From Plasmopara viticola (lineage: Eukaryota; Oomycota; Peronosporomycetes; Peronosporales; Peronosporaceae), in assembly GCA_001695595.3 (NCBI GenBank), contig MBPM02000010.1:620001-684000 (forward strand): a stretch of DNA of 64,000 nucleotides. The letters run 5' to 3'. Position numbers and translations under genes: made by a program. Below, piece after piece: positions 22,341 to 34,496 of the stretch. The notes under the pieces were generated by a model. The model did not search any database and was not told the origin of the DNA. It saw only the letters and a list, made by a program, of their open reading frames with translations. Position 1 is the stretch's first letter; every line of letters starts with the position of its first letter.

Positions 22341-23834
22341 ATGAGCACCGCGACGCCGAGCCCGTCAAACAGTAGCGACAGTGACGCGTCGCCGTCGCGC
22401 GGGCAACCGCGCAAGTGTCGCTTTAACGACTGTGACAACCTCGCTGTCGATGGCACGAGCAAGTGCGCGTTTCACAAGAATCGACGGCAATGTTGCGTCG
22501 AGAATTGTACCAACCAAGTGTACGCGCGGAAATTATGTGTCCGACACGGGGGCAAGAAACAGTGCCAAGCGGACAATTGCGACGCCCATGCGCGGGGCGG
22601 GGGCTTTTGCTTGCAACACGGGGGCTTTGTCGTCAAGCGCTTTTGCATTGTGGAAGGCTGTTCAAAGCAAGCGCACGCCCGTCAAAAGTGCGTTCGCCAC
22701 GGCGGCGGCCGGCGGTGTAAAGTCGACAGTTGCATGCAACACGCACGGGCGGGCGGGTTGTGTAACCGCCACTCGCATGGCCACGAGTGTCGTGTCGAGG
22801 GATGCAACAAAACGGCGCAACACTCGGGCTCGATTTGCTTTCGACATGCCATGGAGTTGCGGGCGCATGGGGAAGAAGTGCCTGAGCTCAACATTTCCAA
22901 GGGCGGGCGACTTAGCAGTAAGAAACGGCAGCAACAACAGCGCGAGCAACAGATCAAGCAAGAACAGTTTCATCATCAACAGATTCAACAGCAGATCCAC
23001 GCGCCGCATCCGTTGACCATTCAAGTCCCGACGTCGCAGTCGCTCCCCTTGCCGTCGACGCAAGGGGCCGCCAACCCGTTTGGGTTGCCTCTGAAAATCA
23101 ATGTGCCCACCACCATGCCCAAGTTCAATCTCCGCACGCCCTTGGGCAATAGTTTCCCAACGCCACGGAGTCATGAATTCTCCCTCTTAATGGGCCTCCC
23201 GTCGCCACAGATTGATCACTCGCAACTACCCAGTGTCCTTGCAATGACGAACGCAGGGGTGTCGAGTGGGCAACGGACCCCTGGGCTCGACACCTACCTC
23301 GCCAGTGGCCCCCCCAGTCTCTCCCGTGGCAACGGCAACTTTCTCTCGCTCGGGCTGTTTCCCACCCCCCGACTTAGTGACCGGACGCCCGGCGCCGACG
23401 ACTCCATGATGAACGACTACATTAAACTCATGGGCCCCGACACCCCCATGACGTTCCATGCGAATGGTCACTTTGGCGGGGGAGCGACGCCACTCTTGGA
23501 AAACCTCGGCAATGTGTTTGAGCACAGCACGAGTGGCAACGGAGCGCGAAGCAACCAGATGACGACCATGGCAGCTGTGCACGGCCATGGGCCACAAAGA
23601 ATGAAAATGGACTTTTTGTCACCGCGTGGATTGGCCGCCCACAATTTTCAGAGCCAAGGCTTCCCGACATCGATGGCTGGCGACATGGGCGCGTCCGTGT
23701 CGGGCTCGTCTGACTATGCGGCCCAATTCTTTGTGGATCACAAAAATGACAAGACACGTAGTCACTTGAAATCATCCAGTGTTTCTGCCGCCACGACCCC
23801 AACGCCCAAGCCGACGGGAGTCACTGCCGCGTAA
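22341..23834 (+). CDS. WRKY19-like Cys/His zinc-finger repeat protein
   Basis: 497-aa single-exon protein from ATG 22341 (MSTATPSPSNSSDSDAS). Residues ~25-170 hold six tandem Cys/His units of the form C-x3/4-C-x7/9-C-x2-H (for example CRFNDCDNLAVDGTSKCAFH, then CVENC...CVRHGG, CQADNC...CLQHGG, CIVEGC...CVRHGG, CKVDSC...CNRH, CRVEGC...CFRH). Such repeats occur in oomycete proteins usually labelled WRKY transcription factor 19-like, after the zinc-binding repeats of plant WRKY19; no WRKYGQK core is present. A Lys/Arg/Gln-rich helix follows (~205-240, with poly-Gln), then a long Pro/Ser/Gly/Met-rich low-complexity C-terminus. A nuclear regulatory role is inferred. An upstream in-frame extension to a TTG is possible but has no ATG. 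Confidence 0.8.
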   Translation: MSTATPSPSNSSDSDASPSRGQPRKCRFNDCDNLAVDGTSKCAFHKNRRQCCVENCTNQVYARKLCVRHGGKKQCQADNCDAHARGGGFCLQHGGFVVKRFCIVEGCSKQAHARQKCVRHGGGRRCKVDSCMQHARAGGLCNRHSHGHECRVEGCNKTAQHSGSICFRHAMELRAHGEEVPELNISKGGRLSSKKRQQQQREQQIKQEQFHHQQIQQQIHAPHPLTIQVPTSQSLPLPSTQGAANPFGLPLKINVPTTMPKFNLRTPLGNSFPTPRSHEFSLLMGLPSPQIDHSQLPSVLAMTNAGVSSGQRTPGLDTYLASGPPSLSRGNGNFLSLGLFPTPRLSDRTPGADDSMMNDYIKLMGPDTPMTFHANGHFGGGATPLLENLGNVFEHSTSGNGARSNQMTTMAAVHGHGPQRMKMDFLSPRGLAAHNFQSQGFPTSMAGDMGASVSGSSDYAAQFFVDHKNDKTRSHLKSSSVSAATTPTPKPTGVTAA

Positions 23835-26800
23835 CGTGACGGAAAGCGTATGCCACTGGAAGGATGGGAACGGGGGGGGCACGACGGTGAACGCGTGAAC
23901 TGAGCTCTTGACTGCTTGAGCGAGCGGGTGGCGACAGTCAAGTGCAGTCGGTGCAATTGGACCGACTACGCGGAGCACTCGACGCACGCCCGCCATTGTG
24001 AATTGCCACCGAGCAGCTGAAGTTCCTTACTATTTCTCGATACAAGAACGAGTGCCGCCGATTTTACGGGCTCGGTCCAAATTTTGACCCTTAAGATTAA
24101 AGTAGGGATTAAGAATAAAGTAAAATTTGAAGATTTTGCACCATTTTGAAGAAGGGAGGTCGAAAGGGTTTCGGATAATTCCATGAATATTATGACACGA
24201 TAAGTATTGCACTCTCTCTCTTGATAAGATTCTGCTAAGTGGACTGACTACTCCAAGCAATTTGCAGGTAGCAATTGAAGCTTCGTCATGAAAAGCAGGT
24301 TTCAAAACATTTTCCTGAATCGAATCCTTCAATGACTCGACGAGACGGATTCTGGTCAAAATAGTGACGTCGAAGTTTAATTGTGTAAGAATCGTTAGTT
24401 TTGAAAACACTTACTCGGTGATGACTTGGAGAAGCCGAAAAGAGACAACTATGGCCACGGGTGTCTCAATCTGAACGCTGCATTTTTACCAAAAGTCAGC
24501 GTCTTATCTGCGGATATTGCATATGCAATAGCGAAAAGACTTTATTGTGGACGCAGCGTCTCAAACCACCTTTTTGACCATGGCGCATGAGCTAACTTAC
24601 TAGCTGACGTCCTCATCCATGCAATCGACAATTTGTCAACATATGAAGCAAAGAAAACTTGTTCTCAGCAGCAAACTTCTAAAATTGACTACGTCCTTCG
24701 ACCATATCAGTATCATTGTTCTCCAGGAAAGGCCATGGCGATCCTGCAAATCAATTCAAATTCTAGTCTTATTATTAAGTTTTGAGACCAGTTATGCTTT
24801 ATGAGACTAAGGCTTCATCGCTACCGGGTACACAAAGCTCTACGTCTACTTAATGCCGTCTTTACCCTCCAATTACTGCACACAAGGAGACAAGGCAGTA
24901 CATTACCTTCTACTCGTTTAAAAGTTTACAAAGAATGCTTTATCCTTTTTAAAAACAAGATCAATATGCATGCAAGATCCAATTTTGATTCATCTCACAG
25001 CACAAAGACGTCTGTCCTTTCTTGCATGTACGTCTTGTCTTGCATCAACAAGCTTCTTTTTATGCTCAAACCCCGTGACAAACGCCTTTGTAGTATTGTT
25101 CACGTCTGAGCCGAAGTGAACTTTATCGTGAAAAACTTCAAAGTACAAAGCTCAAGGGATGGTCAATTCTTGTTCTCACCCTTACCGACATCCTTCGCCC
25201 GTGCTCATAACGGGAAAACTTTTTAATTTACTGCTCTGGTAGTCTTACAGCAAAATTGTTTATTGACTAGGACACTATTTTGTCTGCTTATTGTAAAGAC
25301 AGGTCAACTATGCTTTAGTAAATACACGTATTCACACAGCATTTTGCACCGAAAGATCTATATGCAATTTTTCGGTGAACGACTGGTCATTGTTTCAATG
25401 TTAAGGAAGATGAATCCAGGAAAAACACACATTAATTTCAGTAGTTACCACAAACATGGCGGTGACTTTTTTCGTTTAAGATACCTTTGAGAACGTCTTA
25501 TTGTGCACAACCGATATGAAAACCGATGACATGCGAAATAATAATAGTTGTATGGGCAAAATGACAGTACTAGGCGTTAAGAAAAGAAGTTCGTATGCAG
25601 CGACTCAACGCGTCTTCCTTCACTAGGCTTGGTGTCCGACCGATAAAAAAGGAAGGTAGTGTTACTCACGAATCTTTTGACTTTTGTAGAGGAAATGGAC
25701 CATATAGAATGATAATCAAGTATACAGCGAAGAATAATGTCAGTCCGTCACATCATTTAGCAACGACCAATTTAGCCACAAGGAGATTGCTTTGGCACGC
25801 AAGGGAACTCATTCACACCAAATACGCCAAATGCTAGGTCTACACTTATTACAGTGCCTGCGTCTAAGCTGGTGGATTAGATTGGTTTACCCGTCAAAAA
25901 GCCGCTCGGGCAGAGCGGACTCCAATAGGCTGCCGCTACGGAGAGAATATGCTTATTATTTGCCTATGTCCAGAGATCTACTAACACCTCCACTCTTGTC
26001 CACCGGCATTCTGACGAAAGGTCGCCAAGCTCTTTGGCCAAAATGGCAGTAAATGAGCTAAAATTTGCCACAATGCTGTCAAAACGGCTTTACAGTCCAG
26101 GGAGTGATAAGACTTGCTCAGATGCAAGGAGATTTTTGGCGATTTTCAAGAGCTGAGTCTCCATCTAAGATAGCCTTGCTGGTGACGTCTTCGAAGTGGG
26201 GGAGGAGGGAGAGAATGTACACATCCCCCAGCTAACCCCATCCCAAAAGCAGCCAGCAATACAAGTTAGACTTCTCCTCTGCCAAATGCCAATTGGTCCG
26301 CAAGAAGCCCACTTAATATCTGGAAAGTGATTTTGGTGACGAAAAGGATGACCACCCAGATGGATATTACTCGGATGACGCAGGAAGGCTGCAGAGCAGT
26401 TTTACGCGTTCCGGGACAACTTGCTTAAGGACAAAAAAGACGAAATCAACTTGGCACCGCTCCGCTTATATTTGAAGTCCACATAGCATGATGGCTCTAA
26501 GAAGACTCTTAAGTATTATAAACATCATATTTCCGCCATTCAACTTATTTTGACTTAATCTCCGGAATATTTGGCCCATAATACATTCGCTTTTGGGCGG
26601 AGTCTGCGACCCAATAGTGAAATTTGCTCATCGATAGGCTGGTGACAGCCGGGATCGAATGTCAAGACTTTTGCTTTAGCTCTGACGGTCTATCAAGGCC
26701 ATCTGAAGCAAGCTCTGAGGCCATGGTGACCATTGTACTTTATGTCATCATTACCAAATACGTCTTTATGGCAAAAAAAAGAGTTGGTAAGCAAATACAG

Positions 26801-26949
26801 GGCTCCGTCTTTGGCCTACACCAAGTTCTGAAATTCGTTTGAGGATAGCACTATGACTAGTCAGCTTTATACACGAGTATTGTGCTGGCTATGTGAATTT
26901 TCTCGCACAACTGCGGCCTGTTTTCAGGATTTTTTTTGTTATGTGTAGA

Positions 26950-27110
26950 GGGGGTAAAGCAAGGACCAATATGGCTAAGACGCTAGCAAAACAAAACTTC
27001 AGCGGCCACTACTTCCAGCTTTTCCGGACGGGACAAAGCCGTCGGCGTTGTTTATGATGCGACCATTTTTGCAATTGGTCACGCTTTGGTAAGAATGTTT
27101 TCGTGACTTC
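26950..27110 (+). mobile_element. Ty3/gypsy reverse transcriptase scrap
   Basis: Plus-strand reading FSGRDKAVGVVYDATIFAIGHAL matches the usual gypsy RT/RNase H junction (DFSxPFxVVCDASDFAIGxAL). A stop follows within a few codons, and flanking frames are broken. Only about 25 residues are recognisable, so this is a decayed remnant. Confidence 0.45.
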
Positions 27111-28920
27111 AGCTCAGTCAACTTTAGATTGCCGGACAAGACTATTTCGCTCATTAGAATACTTTTTGCAACGAAGCATAAACTGAGGAACTATACCAGA
27201 GAACGTCGAGTCTCTGAGCTTTTGTAGTCTAGGCATACCACATAGTTAAAGACGGCAAACAATACGGCCCAACAAAGGGCAAGACGTTTGTTATTTTGTG
27301 AGATATATATTCTCGCGCTGCAAGCAACCCGGATAAGCTCACATATGCACACCTACGCTTTTTTGTGCAAAAAGGGCTATAAGTCATTCGATCCCGACAC
27401 AATGTACTGCTCTTTTGCAAAAATAGCTATCAGGTATACAAATCTGATGCCAAACCGGAGCCCTTAGTGTAATCCCACATCGCAGGGCACATGTGCTAAA
27501 GCCCTTGCAGCGTGAAGAATGATTTTCTTCTAGAGGCACATAATGCTCTAACAAGTGTTCGTTAAAACCAAACGAATGCCTTCTTAAATAGATGTGAGGA
27601 CCTGAAGGACTCGCCAAAAGTTCGAATTTGCGGCTCACGCGTCTGCTCTTATATAGAGCCTTCCAGTACAGGATCTCTGTTAAAAGGTTTTAGGCTTCAA
27701 ATTCAGCTTATTTCACTTAAATTGGGTGGTATCAAAGACATAGTGGTGTTTGTGTACTGCATTAGGTGGATGGCACATTGAGCTCATGTTACAGCCAGTA
27801 TCCAAGGGTAGCGAGCAACGAGGCTTTCCAAGAATACACGATGGTGTTGAATAAAAAACTGCGGCTTACCAGTGCGTTTCACCAAGCGCCAATCCAATTT
27901 CTTAAAAACTCGCTTGCTCGATTCCAACAACAGACCACCCTTACACAATAGCTCAACAGGTAGAGTCACCGTGTGCTTAAGGACACACTGCGCATTTTGC
28001 TGACTAAGACGACACATTGCAAGGTGACAAACTACCAACATCAAATTTATCATGCAAGATTGCTGACGACGCAATAGCAATGTTTTATATCAATAGGCTG
28101 ATCAAAGCAGGAAAATGTTTCTTCTTGAGGCATTAGCTTCTTTAAAGGAGTAAGAATGGAATTCAGAAAAATTCTTTCCTTCAAGGTCTATAGTTTGAGT
28201 CCACTTTACGCAACGAGGGCATTTCTCTGACTTCACGAATTGAACGAAATTCCCAAGTCAAAAGAAGCGATTGCATTCACCTAGCTTACATGCAGAATTC
28301 AGGCGCAAAAAGGTCATTTCTTTTACTAAAATAAATAAAGTGCTGTCAAATTTCTTAGAAAATCGGGTTGGTTTTCTGAAATATTCCTTCGTAAGTCCGA
28401 TTATTTCAAAAGCTTAAAAATTGCTTCGTCCACTCATTTGATAGTAAAAAAAAGGATCAGCGTACATCTTGAGCCGATGTCGACACACCCAACACTTTTT
28501 TGGGGCATGTTATCATCCCTAGGGCTTCGAGCCTCGCATTTTGGCCATGGTGTCAGTAACAGCTCCTTAAAGTGTTGCTCTGCAATTTCCGGTAACGTTT
28601 GACAGACCTTGCATCGCCACTAGCTTCTTTTTTAGCATTCTAGTATACTTAATATCATCCGCGAGGTGTTATTTAGATTCCTTGATCCTACTTTGTATTC
28701 TATATACAAATTATTCTCGCATATGTTCTATGCAATGCACCCTTACTGTAAGAAACGTCTGTGCGGGCTTTCAGATTATAATGAAATCAATTTTTATTCG
28801 ATCGTTTCCAAGCACAGAAAAGTGATGACTTTTTTTTACTCGACTTTGCGACAAATAAACTCTTGTTGAGCTCACATTGCTCTTGAGGTTATGGTCGCTA
28901 CATGGTGAAACAAAACTCCA

Positions 28921-28942
28921 TGCCTGGCACTCGTGCCAGGCA
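28921..28942. repeat. Perfect 10-bp palindrome (2-bp centre)
   Basis: TGCCTGGCAC at 28921-28930 and GTGCCAGGCA at 28933-28942 flank TC. It is GC-rich in an AT-rich desert, with no gene nearby. Confidence 0.85.
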
Positions 28943-31680
28943 CGTGTCTCACCTGCTTAAAGTTGTGATGGTGGAGGTCCAGATACCACATCTGGTCAAT
29001 CGTATGAAGTTTGAATGCAACTTATCAGGACTCTTCAGGATCTAAGACCACGTACACCATACGCCACCCATTCGGCTAATTCAAGCCATCCTTGTCTTAG
29101 ACGGATAATGCGCAAAGCTGTCTCCAATCAATACTCTTCGAGTATCAGCAAATTTGTCACCTGTGACAGTGTCTTTTCTTGAGGCATATCTCACACGACG
29201 ACCCCTTCAAGTGTCGATTATTCTGTGCATTTTCCTTTGTGAGTTGCTCGTGAAACTTACAAATCCATTCTGTATCGCATTACTGTCTGATTTTTGCGCA
29301 GCCAAGCTCTCACTCTTAATTTCCGTCTGTGAAGTCGTGTCACCCACGGTATCTTGTCAACCTATACTTTCCGCATTTAATGGTGCTATGATACCAACAT
29401 GTAGAGCCTTGTCTTGCAAAATTATGTCACTTGCGTGCAGTTGGTCGTACTATGTTATCCGCAGTTGGCGATCCACGTGTGAAACTGTGTCAGCCACACA
29501 TGAAATGCTGTCTTAGATATCTTTGGCAGCCGGTGCTACAGGTGATTCGTTTTGAATTAACGCCCGTGAAAGGATCCAGTCACATCGACAAGTCTACCTG
29601 CGGTATGAAAAAGTCCCTTTAGATAGAGTCGTGCGCACATCCGGTGTGAAAAATGGCTCATCGATGCCCTATTGCGCAGATTAAAATGGCTAGCACTTAT
29701 GGATTCGATCCACTAGTAAACATTTAAAGCTCGTGCCTTACTAACCATAGCATGATCATAATCAGATCACACTTTTAATGTCAAAGGCATTTGATACCCT
29801 TGTGCTATCGAGGTCCTCAAATTCTACAGCCATTTTCAGAAACGCTTAAAATTATTCCATAAGTCAGACAAGCTAAAGCTGTTTCGTTTTTGCTGCTCTC
29901 TTCTAGACGATAAGTTTTATTTGATTGTAATCGCTAGTCGGCGATGCAAAGTTTTCGGCACGCCAGCGTCCACGTGATCATCAAAATTTATATTTCCGTT
30001 CAGTTACGTGTCCAACCAGGTAGTTCAGCGTTACTTATTTCTTTTATGAAAGCTGTTAATCTTTGTGCAGCTAAATCATTATGGTGTGTATAGTCGCATA
30101 CCCGTCATGAAGGCTTTTTTTGTGTCGTGACTCACCCTTACATGTGACTGGCATTTAAGTACTTCGGGTTGGGACCCGGGTTAGCGAGCCTATAGATAAC
30201 ACTACTCGAATTCCGATGAAAAATTTGTCCAAGACATCTCGGGGAAGCGAGTTTGTTAAAGCTATACTTTTTGTAACGAGTGATTTGGATCGCTTTTCCA
30301 TTATTGCTCCTTGCACTTGAAACAGCTGCTTGCGAGCTTTGGGGCAATTAATAGCGCCAACCTTGTCTTGTTCGGGAAGTGACGCCTCAATTACGAGGTG
30401 TCAAAAAAATCTCATTATGCTCAAAAGCTTAAGCTTTCATTGTTTCTAAAAAAAGCGGGTTAGCTAGCAAAACTTTAAGTTCAGTGGAAGGACTGTTTTT
30501 TCTTCATGTGCACCCAGAACTTGCTTTTTCATACAAGCAGTCCAACGAATGAGTAATTAGCTCAAATCCCAACCATCTAGGCAAACGAGTACAAACGTAA
30601 AGCGAAAATGGTCACATGAGATCATGACCGCTCTTGTGACCAATCCGCCTTTATTCAGAAAGAAATATAATTTCACTTTCCTTCAAAATGTAATCTTGTG
30701 GCTTGGACCTTAAAGCAGACGCTACTTCCGGAGCACGGCAGTCTTTGCGTGAACTTTTTCTCGCTAAACACAGCAACGCATTTTAGCTGTTTGGTAGTAG
30801 AGCTGCCTCTTGAGGTCTATAAATGCCAGCGGTCCGACCGATAGTGAAGGTCGAGAATTCATTCGAGAATATCTAAGAGGGCCCAATGGACTAGCAAGCC
30901 TTGCCTTCATTCCAAAACGCTGCCAGGAATGATAAAGAAAACATGTAGAACGAAATGCGGTCTTCCAACGAGCAAGTGTTTCCTATTCGCAGTCGAAGTG
31001 TGTACTAAGATTGCATGTTTCTATCATCAAGTAATCATGTGCTTTTATTCCGATTCTAGCTCTATCCTTTTTTCCTTTTATGTGCCATTCACGCACCAAG
31101 AGCCACCATTGTCTCACGGCTCCAGTTCAACTCAAAGCCATCTCATCACGCAAAGAAGCTCGATAGAACATAAAGTATGTTGCTCTGACGGTCATGTCTG
31201 GGATAGATTGAATAAACTCCGTGCCACGTTATCCAGTCATTAAGAAAAGACGATTCAGAAAAGCGGTACCCCCAAAACGGTACCAGAAGAATAGCTACCA
31301 CCATGAAAGAACGAATCCTCAACTTTGTAGCGACTGCTCTTCTACTGCAGTGCATTGATGCTGAAAGGAGATGCAAAACTGAGAGTTGAAGCTTGTGTGG
31401 TCGTCGCGATGCTATCACTCATCAATGAACGTTGCAAACGAAGTGCCGACAGTTGTGGTACAATTTGTGCCATTAATTTAATTGGTTCTCGTTTGGGCCT
31501 TATGGTACCGCGTCAAGTCCACGAACGCAAGGTTTTAGTCAAAAGCATGATGTGTATTAAATGCTCTTTTAAACAATGCAAACTGCAGAAAATGCACGCC
31601 GTTTAGCTTCCGAGGCGCGAGGTCCTAATCGGGAAAGCAGCAAAAATAAAAAAGATCATCCTCGAGTGGTACCTTGTGCC

Positions 31681-33693
31681 TTATAGTCGGAGGTAGCGAC
31701 TGCTGTCCGAGGTGGTACCCGCTTTTTCGTCTTCGGTCTCACTCTGTTCAGGAGTGTCCGTTTGCTCGGTCTCAGTACTGGTCGTCGGGTACGGGGTTAC
31801 TGTCGTCTCGACATCTTCCGTCTCTGTCGGTGTGTACACGACTGGACTGTCGGTCACAGGGCACGGCGTCTCTGTTGGTACATCAGTGACCGGGGGCAAT
31901 GGTACTTCCGTCACCGGTACCTCTGTGATGGATTCAGTCGGCATTGGGGTTGGTACATATGGCGCCTCCGTCTGTGTCGCCTCTGTAACCGGTGGCGTGT
32001 ACGGTGTATCCTCTTGCTCTTGGGTTTCTTCCGTGTCTGGAACGGGGCATGGAGTCGTCGGAGCTGGCGTAGGCGTGTCGACGTCAGGGGCAAAAGTCAG
32101 CGGAATATCGACTGCAGTCTCGGTTACGATCGGCGTATCCTGGGTACTTTCTTGGTCCTCAGGAGCAGGCGTCTCGGGTACCAGCGTGAAAACTGGGCAA
32201 GGGGTCGTCGGTGCTGGCGTCATTGGTACCTCTGTTGACTCTTCAGGAGCCTCTGTTTCGGGTACATACTGAGTCGTTTCTTGGTACTGTGGCGCAGGCG
32301 TGATCACCGGGGATGGAGTCGTCGGTGCCGGGGTTACTGGTACCTCCGTCGACTCTTCCGGTGCCTTTGTTTCGGGTACATACTGAGTCGTTTCTTGGTA
32401 CTGTGGCGCAGGCGTAATCACCGGGGATGGAGTCGTCGGTGCCGGGGTTACTGGTACCTCCGTCGACTCTTCCGGTGCCTTTGTTTCGGGTACATACTGA
32501 GTCGTTTCTTGGTACTGTGGCACAGGCGTCTCCGGTACCAGAGTGAATACCGGGCACGGTGCTAAGGTTGCACTTTCCTTCTGAATGGGTACATATGGGG
32601 TCGATTCCTCTTGCGTTGTCTCTGGAGCAGAAGTAGTAGGACACGGAGTTTCGGTGGGTACATACTTTACGTCTTCCTGAACCTCTTCCGTCGCAGGTGC
32701 CGTTGTTTCGGGACACGGAGTTTCGGTGGGTACATACTTTACGTCTTCCTGAACCTCTTCCGTCGCAGGTGCCGTTGTTTCGGGACACGGAGTTTCAGTG
32801 GGTACATACTTGACGTCTTCTTGAACCTCTTCCGTCGCAGGTGCCGTTGTTTCGGGACACGGAGTTTCAGTGGGTACATACTTGACGTCCTCCTGAACCT
32901 CTTCCGTCGCAGGTGCCGTTGTTTCGGGACACGGAGTTTCGGTGGGTACATACTTTACGTCTTCTTGAACCTCTTCCGTCGCAGGTGCCGTTGTTTCGGG
33001 ACACGGAGTTTCGGTGGGTACATACTTTACGTCTTCCTGCACCTCTTCCGTCGCAGGTGCCGTTGTTTCGGGACACGGAGTTTCAGTGGGTACATACTTG
33101 ACGTCCTCCTGAACCTCTTCCGTCGCAGGTGCCGTTGTTTCGGGACACGGAGTTTCAGTGGGTACATACTTGACGTCCTCCTGAACCTCTTCCGTCGCAG
33201 GTGCCGTTGTTTCGGGACACGGAGTTTCAGTGGGTACATACTTTACGTCTTCCTGAACCTCTTCCGTCGCAGGTGCCGTTGTTTCGGGACACGGAGTTTC
33301 GGTGGGTACATACTTTTCGTCCTCCTGAACCGCTTCTGTCGCAGGTGCCGTTGTTTCCGGACACGGGGTCTCCGTAGGTACATCCTCTTCAGTCTCTTTG
33401 ACAGGAGTAGGCGTTTCAGGAGTGAGCGTAACCGTCTCCGTTTCAGGACACGGCGTCTCGGTGGGTACATACTGCTCCGTCTCCTCTTGTACAATAGGAC
33501 TCGTAGGATACGGCGTCACCACCTCGACTTCCTCAGTAGTTGGCGTCATGGTCGGAGCCATTGTCTCCAAAATGGGAATGGTTTTCTCATAGGCTGGCGT
33601 CTCTTCCGTCGTGGCGTAGTCTTGCACGCTGTAGCTTTCGACGTGCGCCGCGTACAGCGCACTGAGAGCAACGAGGTACTTTACTGGCAGCAT
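31681..33693 (-). CDS. Secreted Thr/Pro-rich repeat protein (CAR/mucin-like)
   Basis: 670-aa protein from ATG 33693 (MLPVKYLVALSALYAAHVES), whose start is a signal peptide. The mature part is almost entirely Thr, Pro, Glu, Val and Cys-Pro. It has ten 24-residue units of the type APATEEVQEDVKYVPTETPC+PETT and further toward the C-terminus three ~38-residue units (QYQETTQYVPETKAPEESTE...). The protein ends SRYLRL, with no GPI-type hydrophobic tail. Thr density suggests heavy O-glycosylation. Composition and the YVPTE-type motif recall the cyst-germination acidic repeat (CAR) mucin-like proteins of Phytophthora, which coat germinating cysts; assignment is by resemblance. Role: probable protective or adhesive surface coat. 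Every repeat carries one Cys-Pro pair, so disulphide cross-linking is possible. Repeat number probably varies between isolates. Confidence 0.82.
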   Translation of the reverse strand: MLPVKYLVALSALYAAHVESYSVQDYATTEETPAYEKTIPILETMAPTMTPTTEEVEVVTPYPTSPIVQEETEQYVPTETPCPETETVTLTPETPTPVKETEEDVPTETPCPETTAPATEAVQEDEKYVPTETPCPETTAPATEEVQEDVKYVPTETPCPETTAPATEEVQEDVKYVPTETPCPETTAPATEEVQEDVKYVPTETPCPETTAPATEEVQEDVKYVPTETPCPETTAPATEEVQEDVKYVPTETPCPETTAPATEEVQEDVKYVPTETPCPETTAPATEEVQEDVKYVPTETPCPETTAPATEEVQEDVKYVPTETPCPETTAPATEEVQEDVKYVPTETPCPTTSAPETTQEESTPYVPIQKESATLAPCPVFTLVPETPVPQYQETTQYVPETKAPEESTEVPVTPAPTTPSPVITPAPQYQETTQYVPETKAPEESTEVPVTPAPTTPSPVITPAPQYQETTQYVPETEAPEESTEVPMTPAPTTPCPVFTLVPETPAPEDQESTQDTPIVTETAVDIPLTFAPDVDTPTPAPTTPCPVPDTEETQEQEDTPYTPPVTEATQTEAPYVPTPMPTESITEVPVTEVPLPPVTDVPTETPCPVTDSPVVYTPTETEDVETTVTPYPTTSTETEQTDTPEQSETEDEKAGTTSDSSRYLRL
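32185..32525 (-). repeat. Three 114-bp tandem coding repeats
   Basis: Three in-frame copies of a 38-codon unit spaced exactly 114 bp (TACTGTGG marks at about 32283, 32397 and 32511). Two copies are almost identical at nucleotide level; the C-terminal copy has diverged. Confidence 0.85.
32641..33360 (-). repeat. Ten 72-bp tandem coding repeats
   Basis: Ten consecutive 24-codon units; the GTGGGTACATACT mark recurs every 72 bp from about 32656 to 33304. Neighbouring units differ at only a few sites (TTTACG/TTGACG, CTTCCT/CTCCT), indicating recent expansion or gene conversion. The first encoded unit is variant (EDEKY in place of EDVKY). Confidence 0.9.
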
Positions 33694-34496
33694 GGGCAAT
33701 TAAAGTAAGAGGCGTGAACAAAAAAACGTTTAAGAGTCGAGTGACTGGGTAGGGCCTTTAAAGCAAAAGGAAAAGTGCGAATCGAAAGCCGCAAGTGGGT
33801 CGACGAAGGAGGAAGTTTCGTGCCACGCGATCGTTTAGCGCTCTTGCAACCGACTTGAATGAGCGAGGAAGGAGCTACGTGTGATGAAACGATGAAACGC
33901 ACGCCCGAAGCTGCGTCTGGAGCCGAGTAGACACGATCGAGCAGGATCGTCCCTCGATCGTGAATGACGAGTGAAACGTGCTCATGGGGTTGTAGCCGTT
34001 ACGGCGCCTTTATTGTTCTCGACGTGGTGGTTATAGACTTCCCGTATCGAGTTGCTTACCGTAAAGGGATAGCTACGATGGGTTCATTAGAAACACGTAA
34101 CTTCTTTTAGAAACGTAATGGTTATGTCGACAGAAAATGAGAGTTTGGTACTCGGGAGAGCTGAACGTTTTTCGCCTCGCTACCGCACGAACGGTGGCAT
34201 GGTCATACCCTACAACGTGGCCTTGTTGAGGGGACTCACTGGCGCTATGGGCGTTTCTGGAGAAAGTAGAATCTTGAAACGGCAGTGGAATCTACGTGAG
34301 CAACTTCCAGAGAGCACAAATCTAAGCGATTGTTTGCGCTTTGAGTACGTTATTGAAAGTTTTATCTCAATCTTTTAGTTTTTTTTACTAATGTTTAGAG
34401 CAATTACCGCGGCAATCCTCTCGTGAACGTAACCACCAACTGGTTTTCGTAACCGCCGCCATTGTAGGAAGCGAAGCGATAAAGTCATGCGTACCC
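33694..34496. other. Spacer
   Basis: Upstream region of the repeat-protein gene. A plus-strand frame at 34118-34378 (MSTENESLVLGRAERFSPRYRT...) has no recognised domain. An AAAGTCATGC direct repeat occurs near 34481 and 34545, flanking the end of the next candidate gene. Confidence 0.4.

Larger units (their letters stand above)
23835..31680. other. Gene desert with retroelement scraps
   Basis: Nearly 8 kb of AT-rich DNA in which I see no intact gene. It contains a gypsy-type scrap near 27 kb and a perfect 10-bp palindrome at 28921-28942, both listed separately. A coding-like but stop-broken stretch near 26330-26490 (FGDEKDDHPDGYYSDDAG) may be another relic. The plus-strand frame at 29154-29516 (120 aa) is hydrophobic and isolated and is not accepted as a gene. 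Confidence 0.5.

Noticed and set aside
29154..29516. Plus-strand 120-aa hydrophobic frame
   Set aside because: No start context, family or partner exon; composition is like chance translation of T-rich DNA.
32611..33708. Plus-strand frame of 365 codons, and several other frames, across the repeat protein
   Set aside because: They exist because the 72-bp and 114-bp repeats are multiples of three, so every frame stays open. The minus-strand frame has a signal peptide and a natural start; the others give Arg/Phe-rich or Arg/Lys-rich repeats with no biological sense.
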